A stretch of 64,000 nucleotides of DNA from positions 49,785 through 113,784 of the forward strand of contig ONDM01000011.1 of assembly GCA_900316585.1 (NCBI GenBank), given 5' to 3'. Of the stretch, positions 47,001 through 55,500 are shown piece by piece; position 1 is the first letter of the stretch, and the number at the start of each line of letters is the position of its first letter. The notes beneath the pieces are model-generated. The model did no database searches. It had not been told where the DNA came from and saw only the letters and a program-made list of their open reading frames with translations. Position numbers and translations under genes: made by a program. The DNA comes from an uncultured Prevotellaceae bacterium. Its GTDB lineage: Bacteria > Bacteroidota > Bacteroidia > Bacteroidales > Bacteroidaceae.

Positions 47001-47157
47001 CACCGGTCGTGTCTTTGACAAAACCTCTTGCATTACCAGTCTGCTGAGTGATCTCTGCATTAGCAACTGCATCATATGCATTGCTAGCAAATGTTGGAGC
47101 TGGGCAGAGAACTGCTAGAGCCAACATCATACTGACTTTTAATAGTCGTTTTTGCAT
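44083..47157 (-). CDS. SusC/RagA-family TonB-linked outer membrane transporter
   Basis: 1024-residue importer. Signal peptide about 1-24 (cleavage near TFAS). A carboxypeptidase-regulatory-like domain (about 43-115: GFVKDTTGEPVIGASVIIKG, FDGNF) is followed by the TonB box region LEEVVVTAMG, a plug domain (about 125-240 with VIRGNKSAQG, LNPDDIASMNVLKGASAAALYGS) and a 22-strand barrel ending in SFGINLKLQF. It is translated 12 bases ahead of its SusD partner. No ECF sigma/anti-sigma pair or hybrid two-component regulator is adjacent. The leader is about 75 bases long from a -7 element at 47235-47242. Confidence 0.96.
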   Translation of the reverse strand: MQKRLLKVSMMLALAVLCPAPTFASNAYDAVANAEITQQTGNARGFVKDTTGEPVIGASVIIKGTTNGTITDFDGNFILEGVKKGDVIVISFVGYQTLEVTYDGSAINVTLQDDTQTLEEVVVTAMGIERKAKSLTYATQKVNGDELTRAKETNLMNSLQGKTAGVVITPNTSGAGGSSKIVIRGNKSAQGNNQPLVVIDGMPMSNPATEQLSSVYGGRDGGDALSNLNPDDIASMNVLKGASAAALYGSMAANGVIVITTKKGSMGKVRADFSSNVTVETPLDVPKIQTRYGAAVSAGSYDTQSWGDKINNGVNAAKDFFRTGATYINSLSVSGGTEKVQSYASYANTTSNGMMPTNTFTRHNMMVKQTYKMLNDKLTITASINYISQKAHNRPRGGQYNNPLTGLYTFPANADWKYYKENYESYDDVKQYYAQQWYRDTNNDFSQNPYWILNRVASDENRGRTMVSGTVRYEILDGLSIQGRLSYDKTTDEWERKVHASTSQVLANVDGYFEKNITNFRQFYGDLMLTYNKTFGDYSVNTSVGTSFSDYKSLSWNLGTGGDRYIPNYFVLVNSTKNGSSQSASRKRLNAVFATAQFGYKDMLFLDITGRNDWSSTLAYTPNGSYFYPSVGLTAVLSDMFRMPEFINVLKARASYSVVGNEMPAFITNNLNGFSNGSISFKTTMPFTDMKPEKLHSIEFGLDGSMFDNRLDWDVTFYRTNNKNQYFSMSVPSATGYSSYYFNAGNIQNQGVEFTASWNQKLNRNWSWKTSFNFSYNDNLIKELDNREGVAEGDKLSYVSIGGMYGSDMRLVEGGEYGDVYMQNFIRDEKTGLITVDADHKIQYAPDKEKVGNVNSKWNVGWGNTIYFKDFSFYFLIDGRIGGNFFDYTQASLDQHGTSEQSADARDNGGVEVFNISTGQIEKMDAKSFYNTIGSINGGSGDYYAYSQTNFRLREISLGYTFRNLLGNGHDLTLSAVARNLFFIYKDCPTDPDVSMSTSNGYGGSSYYSMPSSRSFGINLKLQF

Positions 47158-47234
47158 AGATTTAATAAATTATAATTAGTTTAATGGTCTAAAAAGCATT
47201 TGAAGATTATGTATAATTACTTCATAATGCAACG

Positions 47235-47242
47235 CAAAATTA
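47235..47242 (-). promoter_or_regulatory. -7 element of the susC-susD pair
   Basis: Minus-strand TAATTTTG, 77 bases upstream of the SusC ATG. The rest of 47158-47460 is AT-rich and shows no gene. Confidence 0.5.
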
Positions 47243-47458
47243 ACGAAAAACTGCTTATCTTAAAAAATATCTAGAGCAAAAAAACATTTCATGCCTAAAA
47301 AATGTTGCTTTTTTAACTACTAATGATTTCTGTAACAATAATACGAAAGAAGAAACATAGATAATATATAATGCTATAGATTCATAATTTCAGGCAAGAA
47401 CATATAAACATATCTGCAATAGAGTATAAGTACAACACATAACGAGTTACCTATTTCA

Positions 47459-47493
47459 AAAAAAAACAGGATAGAAACTACCCTGTTTTTTTT
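47459..47493 (-). terminator. Terminator of the pspC-like gene
   Basis: AAAAAACAGG and CCTGTTTTTT form a stem with a loop of about ten bases just beyond the PspC stop, with T runs in both directions. Confidence 0.75.
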
Positions 47494-47498
47494 GCACT

Positions 47499-47705
47499 TC
47501 ATATCTTCTCTTCTATCAGCTCTGGCGCTTTCGGCATGCAAATAGCTAAAGCCAAATATATCATAACACCAGGGAAGGCGCTTGAAAATAATGTTAAGAC
47601 AGCCCAAAGCACCCTAACTAATGTAGGATCTACGTCCAAATAATTGGCTATACCACCACATACTCCGCACAATTGTTTGTCTAATGATTTTTGTAATTTT
47701 TTCAT
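47499..47705 (-). CDS. PspC-domain small membrane protein
   Basis: 68-residue protein: a short cytoplasmic start (MKKLQKSLDKQLCGVCGGIANYLDVDPTLVR) and one hydrophobic helix (about 33-57). The CGVCGGIANYLDVDPTLVR segment is the PspC signature. PspC proteins take part in envelope stress sensing in proteobacteria; in Bacteroidetes stand-alone copies are frequent and their role is unclear. The open frame extends upstream to 47786, but a -7 element at 47746-47753 lies within it. AAGG before the ATGs favours 47705, with 47711 (MTMKK) as the alternative. Confidence 0.85.
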   Translation of the reverse strand: MKKLQKSLDKQLCGVCGGIANYLDVDPTLVRVLWAVLTLFSSAFPGVMIYLALAICMPKAPELIEEKI

Positions 47706-47745
47706 AGTCATATACCTTAAAGAATTTACCTCTATTTCTGTACAA

Positions 47746-47753
47746 CAAAAATA
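47746..47753 (-). promoter_or_regulatory. -7 element of the pspC-like gene
   Basis: Minus-strand TATTTTTG, about 40 bases upstream of the chosen start. The stretch 47754-47916 beyond it is AT-rich and holds no gene that I can support. Confidence 0.5.
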
Positions 47754-47916
47754 CAAAACACAAATCCATAATCCTTGAAATTGCAATATATTTCTGAATA
47801 ATCTGAATTCTTATAATTATTTCCATATATTTATTGCGATATTTATACTCTTAAGCCCTTACTTCTTTTTTTCAATTATTTCCTTTCATCTATAAATAGG
47901 CATCTAAGTTTTCTCA

Positions 47917-47955
47917 AAAAACAACTTATGAAAAATAAAAGAAAAAGTTGTTTTT
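47917..47955. repeat. 11-bp inverted repeat at the alanine dehydrogenase promoter
   Basis: AAAAACAACTT (47917-47927) and AAGTTGTTTTT (47945-47955) are perfect inverted copies with a 17-base spacer. The right arm overlaps the -33 region of the ald promoter. Confidence 0.45.
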
Positions 47956-47978
47956 GATTATCGAATTGATTAATTTTG
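47948..47978 (+). promoter_or_regulatory. Promoter of ald
   Basis: TTG (47948-47950), 20 bases, then TAATTTTG (47971-47978). The predicted leader is about 68 bases and contains TTAACCTTAAA at 48027-48037. Confidence 0.65.
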
Positions 47979-48049
47979 TAGGCAAAGCCTGAATTATCAG
48001 ACTATTTTATTAGCTTTCTCAAATAATTAACCTTAAACAACGTATCACT

Positions 48050-49159
48050 ATGATTGTTGGTATACCAAAAGAAATCAAAAATATGGAGTTCCGAGTAGGA
48101 ATGACTCCATCCGGTGTAGAAGAATTAGTTCGGCACGGACATACTGTTTATGTTGAAATGAATGCAGGTGTAGAAAGCGGCTTTTCAGATATTGCTTATG
48201 AGAAGGCTGGCGCTACTATTTTGGGAACGAAAAAGGATGTCTACGAAAAATCAGAAATGATCGTCAAAGTAAAAGAACCTGTCGAGCCAGAATACCCCAT
48301 GGTACGAGAAGGACAAGTAATATTCACCTATTTCCATTTTGCTGCAGATTCTGAATTAACTGAGGCAATGATAAAATCAAAAGCAATTTGTATTGCTTAT
48401 GAAACCGTCAAGGCTAAGGATGGTTCCCTACCTCTTCTTATCCCCATGAGTGAAGTTGCTGGAAAAATGGCCATTCAAAATGGAGCTCATTTCTTGGAAA
48501 GGACATTTGGAGGTAAAGGAAAAGTTCTGGGAGGCGTTGCAGGAGTTAAGCCTGCTAAAGTATTGATTCTTGGAGGAGGTAAGGTTGGTCGTGCTGCTGC
48601 AAGAGTGGCTTCTGGCATGGGAGCAGATGTAACTATTGCAGACAACAGCCTACAGTGCTTGCGCTACATTGCAGGCGTTATGCCTCGTGTAAAGACTCTT
48701 TTTGCAACACAATCTAATATTAAAGCAGAACTGCCTACTGTAGATTTAGTCGTAGGTTCAGCATTGGTACCAGGTGCTACAACCCCTCACTTAATAACCA
48801 AGGACATGCTGTCACTTATGGAAAAAGGCACTGTGCTAGTTGATGTAGCTATAGATCAAGGCGGTTGCTTCGAAACATCCCATCCGACTACTCATTCTGA
48901 CCCTATTTATAGCATAGATGGCATAATTCATTATTGCGTGGCAAATATTCCAGGTGCATGTCCAAACACTAGTACTTTTGCCCTTAGCAATGCCACTTTA
49001 CCCTATGTAGTTCAACTAGCAGATAAAGGCTGGAAACAAGCTATTAGGGAGAATCCAGATTTACTTCCAGGTCTAAATATCGCAGATGGTAAATGCACCT
49101 TTAAGGCTGTAGCTGAATGCTATAATTTACTTTATACAGACCCTACTATCTTATTATAA
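48050..49159 (+). CDS. ald: Alanine dehydrogenase
   Basis: 369-residue NAD-dependent enzyme interconverting alanine and pyruvate plus ammonia. The N-terminal catalytic part has MIVGIPKEIKNMEFRVGMTPSGV, VKVKEPVEPEY (substrate Lys) and TYFHFAAD (catalytic His). The NAD domain has VLILGGGKVGRAAARVASGMGADV. VDVAIDQGGCFETSHPTTHSDP carries the catalytic Asp of the family. Length is normal. Its leader shares an 11-base block with the antisense of the predicted small RNA at 31478-31543. A shared terminator follows. Confidence 0.96.
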   Translation: MIVGIPKEIKNMEFRVGMTPSGVEELVRHGHTVYVEMNAGVESGFSDIAYEKAGATILGTKKDVYEKSEMIVKVKEPVEPEYPMVREGQVIFTYFHFAADSELTEAMIKSKAICIAYETVKAKDGSLPLLIPMSEVAGKMAIQNGAHFLERTFGGKGKVLGGVAGVKPAKVLILGGGKVGRAAARVASGMGADVTIADNSLQCLRYIAGVMPRVKTLFATQSNIKAELPTVDLVVGSALVPGATTPHLITKDMLSLMEKGTVLVDVAIDQGGCFETSHPTTHSDPIYSIDGIIHYCVANIPGACPNTSTFALSNATLPYVVQLADKGWKQAIRENPDLLPGLNIADGKCTFKAVAECYNLLYTDPTILL

Positions 49160-49199
49160 ACTGTTAGATATAATAAAATCTTTAGGATTATTATTGATT

Positions 49200-49238
49200 A
49201 AAAAAGAACGGGCTCCAATTGAACCCGTTCTTTTTTCA
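49200..49238. terminator. Bidirectional terminator between ald and the nucleotidyltransferase gene
   Basis: AAAAAGAACGGG and CCCGTTCTTTTT form a 12-bp stem with an 11-base loop, with A and T runs on both sides. Confidence 0.9.
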
Positions 49239-49244
49239 CAATAG

Positions 49245-50165
49245 TCAGAATAACTTTGAAGGATATTCACCAGCATCAACTAATGCTTGAATTCTTGCTA
49301 CAGTTTCAGGGCGATCTTCTGCATACGTCACACCAAACCATTTTGAGGTCGTATCAAGGACCTTACATGTTGACGTCCCCTCTGTAATCAGTTTATTTAC
49401 CATTAACGGGATAAAGAACTCAGACTTCAAATTCTCAATATTCTTTGGATCTGATAGAAATTGCTTGAAATACTCTTCACTATACTGGAAATAATCAGGA
49501 GTGAACCCCCACATATTCATAGAAACAGGAGTGTTATCATCAATGCTAATCCATTCTCCATCATCCTTGTTATCAGCCCGATAAGCACACTTGCCATTAA
49601 CACGAGCAATCTTGGTACGCTCAACACAGGTAGTCAGGCACTCATCTTCATCCTTAGAACAAATGCCACGACTAACAGTTCCATTTTCAGACAAAGTATT
49701 TGCTACACGGAAACCAACCATTGCATACTGATTTTTTGCACCTGCTGGAAGATTAGCCAAAAAATTTCCAATGACCTTAAAAGCATCTGAACCGTAAAAA
49801 TCATCACAGTTTATTACGCAAAACGGTTCTTTAATCACATCCTTTCCCATCAATACTGCATGGTTAGTTCCCCATGGCTTTACACGTCCCTCTGGACATT
49901 TAAAACCTTCAGGAAGAGCATCAAGACTCTGGAAGCAAAGTTCACATGGAATCCTGTCCTCATATTTAGCCAAAATCTGAGTACGGAACTGTTCCTCAAA
50001 ATCTTTTCGGATTACCCAAACAATCTTTCCGAATCCTGCACGGATTGCATCGTAAATTGAATAATCCATAATTGTTTCGCCGTTTGGTCCTAAACCATCT
50101 AGCTGCTTCAAGCCACCATAGCGGCTTCCCATTCCTGCTGCCAGGAGAAAAAGTGTCGGTTTCAT
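49245..50165 (-). CDS. Sugar-phosphate nucleotidyltransferase
   Basis: 306-residue NTP_transferase-fold protein. The N-terminal LLAAGMGSRYGGLKQLDGLGPNGETIMDYSIYDA holds the glycine-rich nucleotide-binding loop, with the Arg and Lys of the GxGxRxx..K motif. VINCDDFYGSDAF contains the metal-binding Asp pair. Such enzymes activate sugars or related alcohols as NDP derivatives; the exact substrate is not recognisable. The frame is open to 50219, but the ATG at 50165 begins the conserved domain. It lies 31 bases behind the TamL-like gene and is probably part of the tamB-tamL transcript. Confidence 0.88.
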   Translation of the reverse strand: MKPTLFLLAAGMGSRYGGLKQLDGLGPNGETIMDYSIYDAIRAGFGKIVWVIRKDFEEQFRTQILAKYEDRIPCELCFQSLDALPEGFKCPEGRVKPWGTNHAVLMGKDVIKEPFCVINCDDFYGSDAFKVIGNFLANLPAGAKNQYAMVGFRVANTLSENGTVSRGICSKDEDECLTTCVERTKIARVNGKCAYRADNKDDGEWISIDDNTPVSMNMWGFTPDYFQYSEEYFKQFLSDPKNIENLKSEFFIPLMVNKLITEGTSTCKVLDTTSKWFGVTYAEDRPETVARIQALVDAGEYPSKLF

Positions 50166-50196
50166 CTTTATAAATTTAAAAATAGTTTTATTATAA

Positions 50197-52500
50197 TTAA
50201 AATGGATAGCCAATAGCAAAGTGAAGGCTCATGGCATCTTTAAAAACTGGTATATTATAATAACCACTTTTAGTCGTCTTATATGGACTATGCAAGGCTA
50301 TGCCTAAATCCAAACGGAGAACTAAGAATTCCATATCATATCGTAAACCCAATCCTGTACCTACTGCAATCTGATTCCAACAATCCCTCAAATTAAACTT
50401 AGCCCCAGGACGTTCTTCATCTTCTTTCATCGTCCAAACATTACCGGTATCAAGAAAAACAGCGCCATTAAAACTACCTACCAAATTAAAACGGAACTCT
50501 GCATTGGCCTCAAACTTAATGTCACCTGTCTGATCCATATAGTTAGTACTATGCCCATGATAGCCTCCCGGGCCAATGCCACGAACGGTATAAGCACGAA
50601 TACTATTCGCACCACCCACATAAAACTGTTCACTATATGGAGCTACATTACTATTTCCATAAGTCCAAATCGCACCTCCCATTATTCGAGTAGCCAACTC
50701 TTTTTTCTCTCCTATTCTAAAAGTCTTACGGAGCTCACTGGTCACCTTAATAAATTGTGCAAAAGGATTCCTCAGCAGTTTTTTGTTCTTGGTGTTCCAC
50801 TTATTCCCTGCCATAATATATGCTCCTGCAATCAGATTTCCACTCTCGGTAAAAGTAGTCTGCCACCAAGTATGTGTCCTGCGCTGAAGCACTCTATCAT
50901 CAGTAGTATAGGAGATGGTCATGGCTGGAATAAACTGGTCATTCATACTTAAATACAAATAATTGTGAGCATTCATAATAGAATCAAACTTAGCCGTTGT
51001 GCTCAACAATTTACTATAGGTCAGACGAATAGGAGAAAATGAGACTCTTTGAGTTCGTGTAGACTGCCAGTTATAAGTTGCCTCACCAGTAAATGATAGA
51101 ATATCAAAATAACCAGCTCGATGCAATTCATTTACACCCAATTTAAAAGTGGTACTACGCATATGGCGTGAACGTGAATTGACCTGCCCTGGAAACATAA
51201 GTCTTGGGAAATCCAAAGCAGCAGTAAGACCTAGCTCATAAGAATTAATTTTAGAAGCTGATTCACCTACCGGATGATGGGTCTGCCACTCATAAGAACC
51301 TTTTGCAGTTACAGTGAAGACCTCACCACCACGGAACATATTTTTCTTTGAAACATTCAATGTCAGTTCAGGACCAATCTGCCCATTGCTCTTAGTATGC
51401 ATATCTGCCTCCAATTCTGCACTAATTGGACGATCTAAAGTCCCATCGATGGATACATCGAGGACATTACAGTTTACCGTTGTATCTCGTGGTGCAAACC
51501 GCATTTCCATAGAGCTAAATATATTCAGTTGAGAAAGACGTTCTTGAGTTTCTCTTGATTTCTCTAATGAATATAACTGATTAGGACGAATGCGAATAGC
51601 ATGATAAAGAGGGGATATACGAAGAGGAGATTTCTGACCTCTATAAAAAACTGTAAAATCATCAGTGTTAATAGAATCACGTAGACGTCGCATATTATTA
51701 CGGCGTAGATTTACTTTAATATCTCCAATATACCAACGACGCAATGCGCGATTAGGGATATCTGATTTAGCTACTGGCTCCATACGTAACTGCACATTCA
51801 AAGGATGGGCAATTGTATCAGCCTTAAAAGTCATATAATCTGGCTTATAGAAGAAAAAACCATCTTCTTGAAATAATTCTGCTAGTCGAATACGTTCAGC
51901 ATCCAAATTAATCACAGAGAACGCATCACCCTTCCTTAAATAGGTTTTACTCTCATACTGATGAATAAGATCACTAAGAGAATCAGGAAAATTAACATAG
52001 GCTATAGAATCCAGATGGAAAACATCTTGCATATCCACATAATAATTAACTTTCGCTTTCTTGTTATTCTTCTCATTTGGTAAGACCTCACTTGATACAG
52101 TACTACGGAAATACCCATAATTACGTAATGCATTTGAAGCCATCTTAGCTCGAAGAGATGGATTCACAGAAGATATCAGAACAGGGGTTGTAGCAAATGT
52201 ATTAAATAGCCATTTGTTGAAACCAGTCTGCTTATTCACAAGAGCATTATACAACCAAAGTCCAATAGGAAGAGGGAAACGCATAGTAGAACTACCTAGG
52301 AATGCTGCATTTGGAGCACAATCTAAAGCAGCCATCATCTCCGTCTGCGCTTCGAGCCCATGGTCACTTTTATCCTCGTGAGCAATTTGAACCTTCTTTA
52401 TTCCTGTATAGAGAACCTCCTCCTGGGGTAACCCAGAAGTTGTAGAGCATGCAGAAAAAACAACTGCAAGCAACAAAAGGAGCCAACTAATCTTATTCAT
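50197..52500 (-). CDS. tamL: TamL: lipoprotein TamA/BamA-family outer membrane protein
   Basis: 767-residue Omp85-family protein made as a lipoprotein: MNKISWLLLLLAVVFSAC with the lipid Cys18. POTRA-like repeats cover about 25-330, then a 16-strand barrel (330-767) with the Omp85 motif GGANSIRAYTVRGIGPGGY (variant of VRGF/Y) and the C-terminal FAIGYPF. In Bacteroidetes the TamA counterpart is this lipid-anchored TamL, acting with TamB in envelope assembly. The upstream neighbour tamB overlaps its start by eight bases. An in-frame ATG four codons upstream (52512) is possible but gives a less compact signal peptide. Confidence 0.92.
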   Translation of the reverse strand: MNKISWLLLLLAVVFSACSTTSGLPQEEVLYTGIKKVQIAHEDKSDHGLEAQTEMMAALDCAPNAAFLGSSTMRFPLPIGLWLYNALVNKQTGFNKWLFNTFATTPVLISSVNPSLRAKMASNALRNYGYFRSTVSSEVLPNEKNNKKAKVNYYVDMQDVFHLDSIAYVNFPDSLSDLIHQYESKTYLRKGDAFSVINLDAERIRLAELFQEDGFFFYKPDYMTFKADTIAHPLNVQLRMEPVAKSDIPNRALRRWYIGDIKVNLRRNNMRRLRDSINTDDFTVFYRGQKSPLRISPLYHAIRIRPNQLYSLEKSRETQERLSQLNIFSSMEMRFAPRDTTVNCNVLDVSIDGTLDRPISAELEADMHTKSNGQIGPELTLNVSKKNMFRGGEVFTVTAKGSYEWQTHHPVGESASKINSYELGLTAALDFPRLMFPGQVNSRSRHMRSTTFKLGVNELHRAGYFDILSFTGEATYNWQSTRTQRVSFSPIRLTYSKLLSTTAKFDSIMNAHNYLYLSMNDQFIPAMTISYTTDDRVLQRRTHTWWQTTFTESGNLIAGAYIMAGNKWNTKNKKLLRNPFAQFIKVTSELRKTFRIGEKKELATRIMGGAIWTYGNSNVAPYSEQFYVGGANSIRAYTVRGIGPGGYHGHSTNYMDQTGDIKFEANAEFRFNLVGSFNGAVFLDTGNVWTMKEDEERPGAKFNLRDCWNQIAVGTGLGLRYDMEFLVLRLDLGIALHSPYKTTKSGYYNIPVFKDAMSLHFAIGYPF

Positions 52501-55500
52501 TATTTGCTTCATTTCTTCTCTGTTCTAATCTTTGCTCTCTACGCAATTCACGTTCCTGCATTAATTGCTCACGCTTTTTCCTACTCCTAAAGATAAAAAG
52601 TTCATCAAAACGATTCACTTTCTTACGAAGAACAATACCACCACCCGTTTCAATAACATCTCCATCAAGTAAAGAATCATAATTCCGTTCATGATAAAGA
52701 CGGATATAACGGGTTCCATTTTCATCAAGTCGATATTCTATTGAGACATCATCTATAAATGAATCTGACGCGTTCGCATTACTTCCTGTAGAAACTTTCC
52801 CACCTATAATTATACTAACACGATTATTCCAAAGCCTTTTTGCAAAACGGAATGAATAATCAGTGGTAGCACTTCCATCAGATGCCGTTCCATCTTCCAT
52901 ACCGACACTTATGTCAATAGTTCTCAAGGCATTTCCTGCAATACTGGAAATTTCACTTTGCAAGAAGGAATTCAAGGCTGAACTCATATTAATATTTCCC
53001 GATGCATTTTCCTCTGATAAATACAAACCAGTAACTAACATTGTGACAGCTAACTTCGCACGGGTTTCTTTAGAGAAACCTGCCAGTTCATTTTGGACTG
53101 TCATATCCTGTAAAGCATCAATGGTAAACTCCAATCCCATATTTTGTAAAGTCTGTGAAATCTTTACACCTACTTCAAACAGAACATTCCGCGGAGAGCT
53201 GCCATTTGTTGTCACGGAAGCTCTAGTTTTCTCTGTTGCTGTAATATTTAAAGTCGGATTCTGAATATCTCCATTAAATTGTACATAACTTCCACTTCCT
53301 AGTGTAAAAGTCTTAAGTGGGATAACTTGAAGGTCATATTTCATTTCTCCGCCATTAATATTGTAACGGCCATTTAAGAACATCTTTCCTTCTGGAGTAT
53401 ACCTGAAAACCAAATTTCCACCACCCTGCAACATTACATAGCTTTCCCGATTTACACTAAGATCACAATTTACATGAGCTCCTTCTGAAATATTCAGGTT
53501 TAGCTGAAGATCTACGCCTGACAATTCTTGGCGTGAAATTTCCTGCTGAACTTTAGTGGTATCAGCAAAATCAATAAATGTTACCAAATCACTTAAACGA
53601 TCTTCAATTTCAAGTGGCGAATCTTTCAGCACATAAGTTACATCTGTTGTTCCCAACAATTCTACAGTTCCCCGGACTACCAGGTTATCCAAGTCGCCTC
53701 TAACTGTTGTTTGCAAATTCACAAAAGCTTTACCATATAATTGGGAAACCATATTGCGAGGCTCATCAATCAGTTGGAAATTACGTGCTCTAAGACTAAT
53801 ATTCATCAGAATCTTATCCAAATTTGCAAAGTCAATTGTGCCATTGGCAGTTAGTTCGTCATTCTTTTCTGAATAGAAAACAAAATTCTGCATGGAGAAA
53901 CGACTGTCAACAATAGGAAATTTCTTATTTTGAGCACGCAAATTCAAATTATATACATCTGAAAAAAGATAAACAGAATCTGTTCCAATTGTACCATTTA
54001 CTATTGGACGACTTGTATCTCCTGTAAGTTTGAATTTTCCTTCTAATGTACCTTTAAGTCCAAATAAGTGATCTGGAATAAATCCATTTACTATTTCTGC
54101 AGGAAATCTGATTAACTCAGCATCAAGTAAAATATCACCTGTAGCGCTTTCATAAGAACCAGATAATTGTGAAACTAACACACCATTTCTCTCTAAAGTC
54201 ATAGACACAGAATGCATTCCCTTGCTTGATGGCGTATATTCCATGGCCAAATCTATATCGCCCATAGGGTTCTCTTCATATGTCAAATTTTTGAAATTCA
54301 ATTTTCCATTAGCCTGCAAATCCCCTTTTGCCTGCTGATAAGCATGTATTTTTCCACTGACAAGACCAGACATTTCAGGAACGTAAGGAAGAATATTAGA
54401 AATTTCCGTCAAATTCAAATCAAAAACTTCCAAATCCATATTTTGCTGTTCTCCTTCGTTTGGATTTGCAGAAAAAACTATACCCATTCCTTCATCAGTA
54501 AGCAAGCTCATGTTTCCAGAAACTTGCATATCGTCACGCAAGAATACATAAGCATCATCAGGAGATAGGTTGAAAGAATTGTATGCCAATAATGGACGCT
54601 CAGGACTAAAAGTAAAGCGGAAACCATTTGTTTCAGCCTTCATTCGGAAGCCCATATCAATGCCCAAAACATCTTTTTTATCATACAGTTGCAAATGTGC
54701 GACAACTCCATCATTCATCAAACTTCCATTCAAATAGGAGTTAAATACGAACTGAGGATTATTCCGATTATTACGGATTTGAGCACGGAATCGAAGTGTT
54801 TCCTCTTCTGGGCTAATATTCAATCGAATGGTATCTAGCTGTAGACTGTCTGACTTAAATGAATATACATGCATATTTCCATGCAATCCTTCATCCACAG
54901 ATGTATCAAAATGGGCATATAAAGTTCCAAAATCATAGCCATTCAACTGGAGGATATTACTTATCAGATTATCCTTACCTGCCCGGATTTCCAAATGACA
55001 TTGAGGAATAGCTTCTTTAAGAACTGGGATTTGAAAATTGTGTTCTTTAATCTGAGATTGAAGAAGATTAATAAACTCTTGCCCCTGTTTTTGCACATGA
55101 GATAAACCTCCTGCAGTTCTCAAATGAGCAATAAGATTTCCAGTTACCACATCAGCCTTAATTGAGTCTGAAGTCAAAAAGGCTTGTGCATTGAAATCTT
55201 TTAGGTGGTAAGTATCTTTGCTACCCTCTAAAGAGATATTAGATATATTGGCATTTAAGTTTGCATTTTCTCCAAAGTTGTAACCTAAATTTGCATTAAT
55301 CTTTAATGAGAGCCTCCCTCTCCCTCCCATTACACCCAAACGAGTAAGGTCTGCATCTAGCACATCAGCAAATATGTCACCTCCAATAGTATCTTTTTTG
55401 ACTAAAGCATCAAAATCCGATTCCAAATGAAGATAAGGATTGTCACTTGTAGCTCGACCCGTTAGACGGTTTTTGTCCAACTTCGCTTGTAAACCAATCC

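Noticed and set aside
38482..47157. A polysaccharide utilisation locus formed by the SusCD pair and the GHL10 protein
   Set aside because: uvrA and a metallopeptidase gene lie between them, each unit has its own terminator, and GHL10 is coupled to uvrA.
47374..47607. 77-codon frame on minus near the pspC-like gene
   Set aside because: It overlaps PspC in another frame, runs through its terminator and has no signal or domain of its own.
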